Assembly (NCBI RefSeq): GCF_031082405.1
Contig: NZ_JAVHJU010000006.1
Coordinates: 1 to 64,000 of the forward strand
Origin: Amycolatopsis sp. A133
Lineage (GTDB): Bacteria > Actinomycetota > Actinomycetes > Mycobacteriales > Pseudonocardiaceae
Direction of reading: 5' to 3'
Length of the DNA stretch: 64,000 nt
Shown here: positions 41,842 to 49,923 of the stretch, in pieces
Position numbering within the stretch: the first letter of the stretch is position 1
Layout of the letters: every line of letters starts with the position of its first letter
Program-made: the position numbers and the translations under genes
Notes under the pieces: generated by a model
What the model saw: the letters and a program-made list of their open reading frames with translations, nothing else
What the model was told of the DNA's origin: nothing
Database searches by the model: none

Positions 41842-43176
41842 ATGGGCTACTACGTCATCCCGGACGGCTCGGCCGTCCCGGCCGCGGTGGTCGAGGTGTA
41901 CCGCGAGTCGGCGAAAGCGTTCACCCACGATCTGGAGTGGGTGCCGTTCGACCTGCCGCGCGGGAGCGTCGAAGAGTGCAGCCACGACGACTTCAAGCAG
42001 CACCTGTACACGATCGCCCGGCACGTCCGGGAGGAACGTCAGCGCACGCTGTGGCAAGGCGAATACGAGTACTTCGTGCACCTCGAATCCCACACTTTCG
42101 CCGACACGCTGAAGCGCCCCGAAGCCCTCGTACGCCGTCGTGAGGGTGTCCGTGAGCTGCTCGGCCCCGACGGGACCTGGCGGGTGACGGGCGATGATCC
42201 CGAGGGCACCGCCTCCCTCCCGATCACCGAGGCGGAACACGACCGGATCCGCTGGGAGGTCGCCCGTCCGCAGTGGTTCGTGGCCCGGGACGAGCTGTCC
42301 TACCCCGTCGCCGTGGTCCGGCGCATCCCGGCCGTCGCCGAGGCCTACACGCGGAACCTCCGGTGGGAGCCCGTTCCGCCGGGACTGGAGCTCGAAGCGG
42401 TCGACGGCGAGTACCAGGCGGACGACCTGCTGTTCGCGCTCGCGACCGGCGCCCGACTCGCTCGCCGGACGGACGGCCCCGAGTACGTCGGGTTCCTGAG
42501 CGGGCCACTCCCCCGGGTCGACGTCGAGCAGGTGTTCACCGTGGTCCGGCGCCACAACGACGTCGAAGAGGTGTACATCCGCGACGGGGTGTGGGTCCCG
42601 TCGAAACGGCTGCGCGACATCGACCGAGGTGCGGAATCCTTCGACCGGCACCTGCCGCTCAGCGCCGAAGAGGTCGAGCGGATCACCGCGCGGCTCCCCC
42701 GCTCACGCTGCTTCCTCATCGATGACGGGCGGGACGTCCCGCGCGCGGTGGTGCACCTCGACGGCGAAACCGAGCGGGTGTTCGGGCGCGACCTCGAGTG
42801 GCGGACGGCCGACCTGCGGCAAGAGGTGGCGGGCCACCCCGGCCGGACGGTCAAAGAGGTCACCCCGGGGCAAGAAGTCATCGAGGCCTACCACCTGGCC
42901 CGGCGGGTTCGCCAATTCAAGCAGCGCCACGAATGGGGTGCCGGAGTCTGGTACTTCGGGATCTACAAGTCCGCCGGGGAGGCGCTCGACGTCGACGCCA
43001 CCCGCATCCTCGTCTGCACCCAGCCGGGCGGTGGCTGGGGTGGGGAGCGCTACGTCGGACGGGGCAGGTGGGAACCCACCCGCCTGCTGGACGACATCTG
43101 GCGCGGCCACAGCTACGACGACGAGCTCGCCCTCAGCCCGGCCGAAGCGGAAGCGATCATGAAGCGGCTCGGCTGA
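41842..43176 (+). CDS. Unrecognised 444-aa protein built of five repeat units
   Basis: No known family. The chain consists of about five units of 80-90 aa sharing a pattern: aromatic start, D/E-G, xPxAVV, a short helix, then RDLxW followed by a hydrophobic residue. Examples are YYVIPDGSAVPAAVVEVY...HDLEWVPFDL, WFVARDELSYPVAVVRRI...RNLRWEPV, VFTVVRRHNDVEEVYIRDGVWVP, CFLIDDGRDVPRAVVHL...RDLEWRTADL and the more diverged C-terminal WYFGIYKSAGEAL...GRGRWEP. Between units lie L..xxEAExxRIxxRL helices. No signal peptide or membrane segment. ATG at 41842 is preceded by GGGGGGTG. Solo transcription unit. It could be a ligand- or protein-binding repeat protein. Confidence 0.75.
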   Translation: MGYYVIPDGSAVPAAVVEVYRESAKAFTHDLEWVPFDLPRGSVEECSHDDFKQHLYTIARHVREERQRTLWQGEYEYFVHLESHTFADTLKRPEALVRRREGVRELLGPDGTWRVTGDDPEGTASLPITEAEHDRIRWEVARPQWFVARDELSYPVAVVRRIPAVAEAYTRNLRWEPVPPGLELEAVDGEYQADDLLFALATGARLARRTDGPEYVGFLSGPLPRVDVEQVFTVVRRHNDVEEVYIRDGVWVPSKRLRDIDRGAESFDRHLPLSAEEVERITARLPRSRCFLIDDGRDVPRAVVHLDGETERVFGRDLEWRTADLRQEVAGHPGRTVKEVTPGQEVIEAYHLARRVRQFKQRHEWGAGVWYFGIYKSAGEALDVDATRILVCTQPGGGWGGERYVGRGRWEPTRLLDDIWRGHSYDDELALSPAEAEAIMKRLG

Positions 43177-43228
43177 ACTCGTACGGCCCCCTCGCCGGAT
43201 GGCCTGACCGCGTGGGGCGCCTATCAGG

Positions 43229-43846
43229 TCACCCCTTGACGTACCTGGTCAGCATCGCGACCATCTCCGTCTCCAGCTTCCGCTTGTCCACCGGCTCGTG
43301 CTCGGCCGCGAGCTGGTGGACGACCAGCTCGATGGTCGTGAAGATCAGCCGGGCGGCCGTCTCGGTGTCGGTCAGCCGGACTTCGGGGTGCCCGTCGAGG
43401 ACGTTTCGCACGTAGCTGCACCAGGACCGTTTGAGCTGCTCGACCTTCTCCAGCAGCTCAGCCGACCGCGGCGCCTGTTCCATGAGCAGCCGCAGCAGCT
43501 GCGGGTCGTCGAGGTGGGATTCGATCGCGCTCCGGACGAAGAGGCGGAGGATGTCCTCGATCGGGCCGGGCAGTGCGCCGGCCAGCGCCTTCGCCGCGGT
43601 CGCCGAGCCGTTGTCGAGGTGCCGGGTCAGCAGCTCGGCGAGGATCGAATCCTTGTTCGGGAAGTACTGGTAGAGCGAGCCGATCGAGATCCCGGCCCGC
43701 TCGGCGATGCGGTTGGTGGTGCCGGCGGCGTAACCGTGGTCGGTGAAAACGTGAGCAGCCGCGGTCAGGATCCGGTGCCGGGTCAGCTCGGCGCGGACCT
43801 GCCGCGGCTGTTTACGTGGCTGGATGCGGCGCTGGTCCGGCGTCAT
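43229..43846 (-). CDS. TetR-family regulator
   Basis: 205-aa repressor with a basic N-terminal tail and TetR HTH (about 22-68: RHRILTAAAHVFTDHGYAAGTTNRIAERAGISIGSLYQYFPNKDSI, quoted as GISIGSLYQYFPNKDSI), then a helical ligand domain. ATG at 43846 has GGAGGGGG just upstream. Divergent from the PPOX/VanB-type oxidoreductase operon, which it presumably represses. Confidence 0.92.
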   Translation of the reverse strand: MTPDQRRIQPRKQPRQVRAELTRHRILTAAAHVFTDHGYAAGTTNRIAERAGISIGSLYQYFPNKDSILAELLTRHLDNGSATAAKALAGALPGPIEDILRLFVRSAIESHLDDPQLLRLLMEQAPRSAELLEKVEQLKRSWCSYVRNVLDGHPEVRLTDTETAARLIFTTIELVVHQLAAEHEPVDKRKLETEMVAMLTRYVKG

Positions 43847-43902
43847 GGCCCCCTCCGGGAAAGCGAGTAGTCAAGATCTGAATGTTTGCTCATAATTATG
43901 GC

Positions 43903-44523
43903 ATGACCAGCACAAATACGCTGCGCCGCGTGGCCATGGCCGAGGTACGGACCCGGCTGGGCGAGCCGGAGGCGATGATCGAGGCCAAGATCGGCGACCG
44001 CATCGACCGGCACGCCCACCGCTTCATCGCGCACTCGCCGTTCCTGACGCTGGCCACCGCGGACGCGGCGGGCCGCGCCGACTGCTCGCCCCGCGGCGAC
44101 TACCCCGGCTTCGTCAAGGTGCTCGACGAGCGCACGCTCGCGCTGCCCGACCGGCCCGGCAACAAGATCGCCGACTCCTTCCGCAACATCGCCGAGAACG
44201 ACGGCGTCGGCCTGCTGTTCTTCATCCCCGGCATGCGGGAGACGTTGCGCGTCAACGGAAGCGCGTACATCACCGACGAACCGGACGTGCTCGCCCGGAT
44301 GCGCACCGAGGCGAAGGCGCCCATGCTGGCGATCATCGTCGACGTCGCCGAGGTGTACTTCCACTGCGGCCGCGCGCTGATCCGGTCGCGCCTGTGGGAC
44401 CCCGCGAGCCAGGCGCTGGCGGCGGAACTGCCGTCGGCCGGCGAGATCGCCGCCGAGAAGATGAACATCGACCCGGCGCTGCTCGACCAGCTCCTCGAAG
44501 ACGGCTACCGGAAGTTGTACTGA
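43903..44523 (+). CDS. PPOX-class FMN-binding protein (MSMEG_1061 type)
   Basis: 206-aa flavoprotein of the pyridoxamine-phosphate-oxidase-like fold: FIAHSPFLTLATADAAGRADCSPRGDYPGFV, in parts SPFLTLATADAAGRADCSPR, then DRPGNKIADSFRNIAEN and GLLFFIPGMRETLRVNG. ATG at 43903 is chosen over an in-frame ATG at 43882 because a CATAAT hexamer (43891-43896) lies 6 bases before it, pointing to a leaderless transcript, and the earlier ATG would sit inside the promoter. The stop is 1 base before the next ATG, so it is co-expressed with a reductase that could supply electrons. Confidence 0.85.
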   Translation: MTSTNTLRRVAMAEVRTRLGEPEAMIEAKIGDRIDRHAHRFIAHSPFLTLATADAAGRADCSPRGDYPGFVKVLDERTLALPDRPGNKIADSFRNIAENDGVGLLFFIPGMRETLRVNGSAYITDEPDVLARMRTEAKAPMLAIIVDVAEVYFHCGRALIRSRLWDPASQALAAELPSAGEIAAEKMNIDPALLDQLLEDGYRKLY

Positions 44524-44524
44524 C

Positions 44525-45397
44525 ATGCAGAAAACGATCCTCGAGCGCGTCGAGCACGTCACCGGCGACGTCGTCTCCCTGCTCCTGCGTGGCGACGAAG
44601 GCCCGTTGGCCCCGTGGGAGCCGGGCGCCCACATCGACCTGGAGCTGCCGAACTGGCTGACGCGGCAGTACTCGCTGTGCGGCGACCCCGGCGATCTCTC
44701 GGCCTACCGGATCGCCGTCCGCCACGACCCGCTGAGCCGGGGTGGCTCCGAGTACGTCCACCTGTTCCTGCGGCCGGGCCGGACGCTTTCGGTGTCGTTG
44801 CCCCGCAACCACTTCCCGCTCCGGCCCGCCCCGGAGTACCTGTTCCTGGCGGGCGGCATCGGCATCACGCCCATCATGCCGATGGTCCGGGCGGCCGTCG
44901 AGTCCGGGGCCGCGGTGACGTTGGTGTACACGGGCCGGTCCCTGCCGTTCGCGGCGGAACTGGTGGCCACGTACGGAGATCGCGTACGGCTGGGTCGTCC
45001 GGATCTCGCGGCCCTCGCGGCGGAGTTCCCGGCGGTGGAGGTCTACTGCTGCGGGCCGGAGCCGATGCTCGCCGCGGCCGAGGCGGTGTTCCCGGGCGTG
45101 CACACCGAACGCTTCCAGCCCGTGCGCCGGACGTTCGGGCCCGACACGCCGTTCGAGGTCGTGTGCGCCCGCTCCGGGCAGACCATCCAGGTCCCGGCGG
45201 ACGAATCGCTGCTGGACGCGCTGAACCACGCCGGGCGGCCGGTGCCGTCCGCGTGCCGGGAAGGCGTGTGCGGCAGTTGCGAAGTACCGGTGCTGGCGGG
45301 CGAACCCGAGCACCGCGACGACATCGGCGCGGCCGCGGGCCGCATGTACCCGTGCGTTTCGCGCGCGTCGTCGCCGCGGCTCGTGCTGGACGTCTGA
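44525..45397 (+). CDS. PDR/VanB-family oxidoreductase (FMN/NAD(P)H reductase with 2Fe-2S domain)
   Basis: 290-aa phthalate-dioxygenase-reductase-like protein. A flavin domain (RQYSLCGDP, about 48-56) is followed by an NAD domain (LAGGIGITPIMPM; CCGPEPML) and a C-terminal plant-type ferredoxin domain with cysteines in SACREGVCGSCEVP and a distal cysteine in YPCVSRA. It passes electrons from NAD(P)H to an oxygenase or to the coupled PPOX-type flavoprotein. No Rieske oxygenase is adjacent, so the partner is uncertain. Confidence 0.9.
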   Translation: MQKTILERVEHVTGDVVSLLLRGDEGPLAPWEPGAHIDLELPNWLTRQYSLCGDPGDLSAYRIAVRHDPLSRGGSEYVHLFLRPGRTLSVSLPRNHFPLRPAPEYLFLAGGIGITPIMPMVRAAVESGAAVTLVYTGRSLPFAAELVATYGDRVRLGRPDLAALAAEFPAVEVYCCGPEPMLAAAEAVFPGVHTERFQPVRRTFGPDTPFEVVCARSGQTIQVPADESLLDALNHAGRPVPSACREGVCGSCEVPVLAGEPEHRDDIGAAAGRMYPCVSRASSPRLVLDV

Positions 45398-45401
45398 GCG
45401 A

Positions 45402-45959
45402 TCAGCGCCGGAACTCGATCTTCGCCAGCCTGTCCGGGTAGAGGCTGTAGCGGCCGATGTCGCTCTCCGCGAAGAAGTCGCAGCCTGACGTGATCGTGCC
45501 CGAGATGTCTTTTCCGCTGGTCAGATGCACCTTGACCGTGGCCTTGCCCCCGGCGGACAACGCGGGATCGGAGCGGGTGACCTCGAGCCCGGACATCTTC
45601 TCGAAGGCGACGTCCAGGCTGTCGTTCAGGTTGATCCCCATCCCGGCGCCGATGCAGAAGCGGACCGTCGAGGCCGGCGCCTCGACGGGATCGCCGTCTT
45701 TCGGCGTGATCACCGCGGTGGCCTCGGTCCACGGCTTCCCGCCCTGGCCCGCCGTGCCGGCGGACGATGGGGACGTGGCCGGCGAAGAGGACACGGCCGG
45801 CGACGAAGCCACCCCGGAGGCCGCGGGCGGCGGTTTGTCCTCGCTGCCGAGGACGCCGACCTGGAACAGGATGGCCAGCAGGCCCCCGACCGCCGTGATC
45901 ACGCCCGCCACGGCGGTCAGCACGCCCGGCGCCGTTTTCCAGAAGCTGCCCTCGGCCAT
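45402..45959 (-). CDS. Membrane-anchored protein with Ser/Pro linker, unknown
   Basis: 185-aa protein. A single hydrophobic helix (VLTAVAGVITAVGGLLAILF, about 13-32) is followed by a Ser/Ala/Pro-rich linker (about 40-72) and a roughly 110-aa outer domain containing FCIGAGMGINLNDSLDVAFE and a second Cys (SGCDFF), possibly a disulphide. ATG at 45959 is chosen for GGAGG 6 bases upstream. No family is recognised. Converges with the VanB-type gene (4 bp apart). Confidence 0.7.
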   Translation of the reverse strand: MAEGSFWKTAPGVLTAVAGVITAVGGLLAILFQVGVLGSEDKPPPAASGVASSPAVSSSPATSPSSAGTAGQGGKPWTEATAVITPKDGDPVEAPASTVRFCIGAGMGINLNDSLDVAFEKMSGLEVTRSDPALSAGGKATVKVHLTSGKDISGTITSGCDFFAESDIGRYSLYPDRLAKIEFRR

Positions 45960-46086
45960 CCCGACCTCCGGTGAACCGTCCGTCCACGTCGACTCACGAG
46001 TCGTGACGATCACCGGCCGCGTTACGCCCGACCGGCCGAACCGCCTGCTCGGGTCAGCAGAGCGGCCACAACCCCGCCGCGCCCTG

Positions 46087-46113
46087 GCGTCACTTTCCCT
46101 ACGAAAGTGACGC
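46087..46113. repeat. CACTTTC-CCTAC-GAAAGTG hairpin (single copy)
   Basis: GCGTCACTTTC, loop CCTAC, GAAAGTGACGC: an 11-bp perfect stem, the same element as the two at 8284-8349. It lies upstream of the membrane-protein gene and before a degenerate monooxygenase fragment. Confidence 0.85.
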
Positions 46114-46164
46114 GAACCCGGCCCGGCGGGACCGTGGCCGTACCTCCGGGGGCGGGTAGCATCG

Positions 46165-46493
46165 CGATCGGCCTCGAACTACGAGTTCAACGCGCACGGT
46201 GTCGAGCTGGATCAGCGGTACGTCTCCGGCGCGGTGCTGCCCGACGGCGTCCCGCCGGTTCCCGACCGCGATCCCGAGCTCTTCCACCGGCCGAGCATTT
46301 GCGGACGGTCCGCATCGGCGACCCGGGAGCCCGCGACGCCTACGGCGACTGGTCCCGCCTGAGCGCCATCAACGAGGCCGGTTGCCTCCTGATCCGCCCC
46401 GACGGCTACATCGCCTACCGCCACCCCACGCTGTCCCCCACCCCCGCAAAGACCCTCACCAAGGCCCTCCGCCACCTCCTCGACCGTGATTGA
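46165..46493 (+). pseudogene. Remnant of FAD-dependent aromatic monooxygenase (C-terminal part)
   Basis: One frame reads NYEFNAHGVELDQRYVSGAV then LPDGVPPVPDRDPELFHRPS (46177-46290 or so), the segment before the C-terminal thioredoxin-like domain of PheA/TfdB-type hydroxylases. The next homologous part, DWSRLSAINEAGCLLIRPDG YIAYRHP (split here), continues in a different frame to the TGA at 46493. The N-terminal FAD domain is absent. So at least one frameshift and a large deletion have occurred. A repeat array starts inside its last codons. Confidence 0.75.
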
Positions 46494-46605
46494 AGGGGCA
46501 TCACCCGTGTCTGGAAGGGCATCACCCGTGCTTGGCGGGGCATCACGTCCGATGCCCCGCCAATCACGGGTGATGCCCGCTCAATCACGCATGATGCCTC
46601 TTGCC
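46488..46605. repeat. 21-bp-phased ATCACGNGTGAT array (locus 2)
   Basis: Units start at 46500, 46521, 46542, 46563 and 46584, exactly 21 bp apart. Left units carry GGGGC before ATCAC, right units carry GCCCGCTCA after GTGAT; the centre (about 46533-46560) forms GGCGGGGCATC...GATGCCCCGCC, an 11-bp stem. It separates the monooxygenase remnant from the convergent cyclophilin gene. Confidence 0.9.
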
Positions 46606-46611
46606 GCACGG

Positions 46612-47517
46612 TCAAGAAGTGACGTGGGTGAGGGTGACGGGGATGCGGGGTGGGCCGCTGCCGTCGCCGGGGCCCGGCTTGGCCGGGTCGATTCCGCCGC
46701 GGGCGACGCGGTCCAAAACTGCCAGGCCGGGGTCGTCGATGCTGCCGAAGACCGTGTACTCCGGCGGGATGGTCGCGGCGCCGAAGACCAGGAAGAACTG
46801 GGAACCGCCGGAGTCCGGGGCCGTCGTCGTCGCCATGGCGAGGACACCGCGGCCGTACGTCAGCTCGGGGAACACCTCGTCGCGGATCGTGTAGCCCGGG
46901 CCGCCGGTGCCGTCGCCGACGGGGTCGCCGCACTGCAGCATCTGCAGCCCGGTGCTGACCGACAGCCGGTGGCACGACGTGCCGTCGTAGAAGCCCTGCT
47001 TCGCCAGGCTCAGGAAGTTCACCACGGTGCACGGCGCCAGCGCGCGGTCCAGGGTGAGCCCGATGTCGCCCGCGCTCGTCGCCAGCCGCACCCCGGCCGT
47101 CCCGGTCGACGGCGCCGGGCCGTCGGGCGGCAGCGCGACCTTCTTCGGTGCCGGTGAGCCGGGATCGGGGTTGAACGCGCACGTCACGGGGTCGGCCAGC
47201 GGCTTCGCCCGCTTCGGCAGCGCGGCCCGGCCGCCGGGGATCGTCGCCGGCGTGCCGGGCGCGGACACCGGCACGGAGGTCGGCGAAGACGGCGTCGTGG
47301 TCCAGAACGCGCCACCGGCTCGATCGTCCGGCTTGCGCAGGAACCCGGGGTAGCCCCAGGCCAGGAACGCCAGCGCCATCACCACGACGACCACGATCGA
47401 CCCGGTGACCAGCACGATCGCCGTCGTCGACGACGGCTTCGGCGGCACGGGCGGCGGCCACGGCGCGTACTGGTACGGCGGCTGCCCGGGACCGGGTCTG
47501 CCGTCCGGCTCGCTCAT
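46612..47517 (-). CDS. Membrane-anchored cyclophilin-type peptidyl-prolyl isomerase
   Basis: 301-aa protein: Pro-rich cytosolic start (GPGQPPYQYAPWPPPVPP), one membrane helix (TAIVLVTGSIVVVVVMALAF, about 32-51), a linker, then a cyclophilin domain (about 140-300: CTVVNFLSLAKQGFYDGTSCHRL, GPGYTIRDE, GSQFFLVFG, YTVFGSI). It catalyses prolyl isomerisation outside the membrane. The catalytic Arg of the FHR motif is replaced: CHRL has R but lacks the Phe. Monocistronic; the 3' end meets the repeat array. Confidence 0.9.
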   Translation of the reverse strand: MSEPDGRPGPGQPPYQYAPWPPPVPPKPSSTTAIVLVTGSIVVVVVMALAFLAWGYPGFLRKPDDRAGGAFWTTTPSSPTSVPVSAPGTPATIPGGRAALPKRAKPLADPVTCAFNPDPGSPAPKKVALPPDGPAPSTGTAGVRLATSAGDIGLTLDRALAPCTVVNFLSLAKQGFYDGTSCHRLSVSTGLQMLQCGDPVGDGTGGPGYTIRDEVFPELTYGRGVLAMATTTAPDSGGSQFFLVFGAATIPPEYTVFGSIDDPGLAVLDRVARGGIDPAKPGPGDGSGPPRIPVTLTHVTS

Positions 47518-47621
47518 CCACGCTCCCCTTCGTCGGAGAGCACCATTCTGCCGCGCGAGCCGGCTTCCCGGGCGCGAACCCGCGAACCCGGGAAACCGGG
47601 AAACCGGGAAACCGGCTCAGG

Positions 47622-49898
47622 TCACGGCAGGCCCCAGGGCGCGACCGGCCCGCCCGGCGCGACCGGCCGGACCCCGAAGTCCGGCCGATCCCCCTGCCGG
47701 TACACGAACGCCTCCTCACCGCACCCGAGTTCGATCCGGACGTCCCCGTTGGCCAGCCGTTGCCAGCGACGAGCCCGGCCCCGCGCGTCGGTCACCGCGA
47801 GCTCTCCGTCGATGCCCGGCCGCAGCACGCACGGCGCCCCGGCCTCGCTGTGCACCTTCAGCCAGCGCGTCTTCCCGCCGGTGCGGGACGCGCTGAGCAG
47901 GAACGCCCCCTCGGTGCGGAAGTCCCGCAGGGCGACGTCGCCCCAGGCCGCGGGCACCGCCGGGAACAGCCGGACCACCCCGCCCCAGCTCTGCACCAGC
48001 ATGTCCTGCAGGGACTTCGCCGCCGAAAGCGGCGTCTCGATGACCGGCCCGGACTCCTGGTACATCGTGTTCGGCTGGATGTACCGCCGTTGCAGCTCGC
48101 CGAGGTAGAACGCGGCCTGCTCGCCGCGCAGCATCTGCGCCGAGATCGACGCGGCCCCGGTGAACGTGTAGCCCTGCAGCGCGCCTTCGAAGCCGACCCA
48201 GTGGTCGAGTGACGTCTTGATGATCGCCCGGTGCTCCGGCTGCTCCCAGGTGACGTCGTAGAGCGGGTAGATCTGCAGCAGGTGCGAATAGTGCCGGTGC
48301 GACTTCGCGAACGGCACCCCGGCCCCGATCATGTAGCCGTTGCCGTCGGCCGGGTAGTCCACCAGGTCCGCCAGGACGTTCCGCCACTTCGGCGCCAGCG
48401 GATCGCCGGGCGCGGTTTGCAGCAGCGTCTTGCACCCCCAGCGGATCAGCGCGAGGTCGTAGTTGCAGTCCGGGGCGTTGACGCCGTACTCGGGCGAGAA
48501 CGTCGGCGGCAGGTGCAGCTTCCCGTCCGGTCCGGGTGCGAGGAAGTGCAGGTAGTAGTTGATCGCCCGGCGCAGCAACGGGACCAGCGTGTCCCGGAGC
48601 AGCGAACGGTCCAGTGTGTGCCGGTAGGACAGCCACACGTTGTGCAGCGCCCAGGTCAGGTTGCCGACCTCCGGCGTCGGCGTGTCCTGCCCCGGGATCC
48701 CGACCGGGAACCCGCTGGTGGCGTTCGAGACGCCGTTGAGCAGCGTCATGTCGGTCGTCCGCGGGATACCCGCCGAGTCGGCCTGGTACGGCTGCGCGAC
48801 CTGGCTGACGAGGTTGCCCCGGTACTTGCCGAGGGCGTAGCTCACCGCGTCGAGCTCCAGGTGGTTGGAGCCGTGGATCAGCCAGTACTCGAGCTGGACG
48901 TTGAGGTTCCACCACGTCGCCGGCCACGGCGTGTTCTCCAGCCACGGCCCGGAGGTCGCCATCACCGGCGCCTCGCGCCGGGCCGCCGAGGCGACCTTGT
49001 ACAGCTGGATCCAGTAGAAGCTCTGCAGGCGCGTGTCCGGAATGGACAGGAAGCTCTGCCGGTAGTAGCCGTGCCACCAGCGCCGGTGGTCCTGGGTGAG
49101 CGCGGCGAACGCCGGCGCCCGGCGGACGGTGCCCAGCGCCCGCGCCGCCGACGTCTTGCCGGGGTGAGACCACGCCACCGACGTGTACAACGTCCGCGCG
49201 CCGCCGCGCGTGACCTCCCGCCACGCCGTTACGTGCTCACCGCCGGCCAGCAGCGGCTGAACGGCCAGCTGCGTGTCACCGCTCGCCGACAGCTGTACGG
49301 GCGGGTTCGCGGTGTACCCCGCGGGCGGCGGCTTGTTCCACACCGGATCGGCGCGCGGGCTGACCGCGACCGCCGGGTGGAACACCCACTTGAACCCGCG
49401 TTCCCCCTCGGACGGCCGGATCTCGACGGCGAGCAGCGGCTGTCCCGTGTGGACAATGGCACGCAGGCTCAGGCTGCCCGCCGCGGTCGTGATCGTGCCG
49501 GTCAGCTCGGCGTTCCACAGGTCCATCCGCCAGTCGATCGCGGTGATCGCGCCGGCCGGTTCGAGCGTGAAGTACCCGATCGGCAGCCGGGCCAGGCCGA
49601 ACAGCGAGCCGAACTCCGGGCGGTGGTCCTGGACCTGGCTGTGCTGGACGTTGAACCGGATCGCGTTCCGGCCGGGTTCGGCGTAGCTGCCGGAGCCGAG
49701 GAACCCGTTGCCCAGGAACGGGCCCTCGTACCAGGTCTTCGGCAGCCGCCGCCAGTACAGGTCCGCCGTGCCGAGGAACCCGGCCCAGCCGAAGTCGTCG
49801 CTCCCGGGTGACGCGGCGGCTTCGGCGAACGCCGGCGCCACCCCGGCCGCGACCCCGGCGAGCGCCCCGCCGAGCACGGTTCTGCGGGTGATCTCCAT
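47622..49898 (-). CDS. Tat-exported GH95-like glycoside hydrolase (copy A)
   Basis: 758-aa secreted (alpha/alpha)6-type hydrolase. The Tat leader is RRTVLGGALAGVAAG...AFA. The N-terminal beta domain has GPFLGNGFLGSGSYA and HSQVQDHRPEFG; the barrel has WWNLNVQLEYWLIHGSNH, FSPEYGVNAPDCNYDLALIRW (split as FSPEYGVNAPDC, YDLALIRW) and SHRHYSHLLQIYPLYD, which resembles the HRHLSHLYxLYP signature of GH95 alpha-fucosidases/galactosidases. ATG at 49898 has GGAGG before it. It is second in a two-gene unit, 25 bp after its paralogue. Exact sugar unknown; no lectin or binding module is seen. Confidence 0.78.
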   Translation of the reverse strand: MEITRRTVLGGALAGVAAGVAPAFAEAAASPGSDDFGWAGFLGTADLYWRRLPKTWYEGPFLGNGFLGSGSYAEPGRNAIRFNVQHSQVQDHRPEFGSLFGLARLPIGYFTLEPAGAITAIDWRMDLWNAELTGTITTAAGSLSLRAIVHTGQPLLAVEIRPSEGERGFKWVFHPAVAVSPRADPVWNKPPPAGYTANPPVQLSASGDTQLAVQPLLAGGEHVTAWREVTRGGARTLYTSVAWSHPGKTSAARALGTVRRAPAFAALTQDHRRWWHGYYRQSFLSIPDTRLQSFYWIQLYKVASAARREAPVMATSGPWLENTPWPATWWNLNVQLEYWLIHGSNHLELDAVSYALGKYRGNLVSQVAQPYQADSAGIPRTTDMTLLNGVSNATSGFPVGIPGQDTPTPEVGNLTWALHNVWLSYRHTLDRSLLRDTLVPLLRRAINYYLHFLAPGPDGKLHLPPTFSPEYGVNAPDCNYDLALIRWGCKTLLQTAPGDPLAPKWRNVLADLVDYPADGNGYMIGAGVPFAKSHRHYSHLLQIYPLYDVTWEQPEHRAIIKTSLDHWVGFEGALQGYTFTGAASISAQMLRGEQAAFYLGELQRRYIQPNTMYQESGPVIETPLSAAKSLQDMLVQSWGGVVRLFPAVPAAWGDVALRDFRTEGAFLLSASRTGGKTRWLKVHSEAGAPCVLRPGIDGELAVTDARGRARRWQRLANGDVRIELGCGEEAFVYRQGDRPDFGVRPVAPGGPVAPWGLP

Positions 49899-49923
49899 TC
49901 CGACCTCCTCGTCGAAAGCGGAT

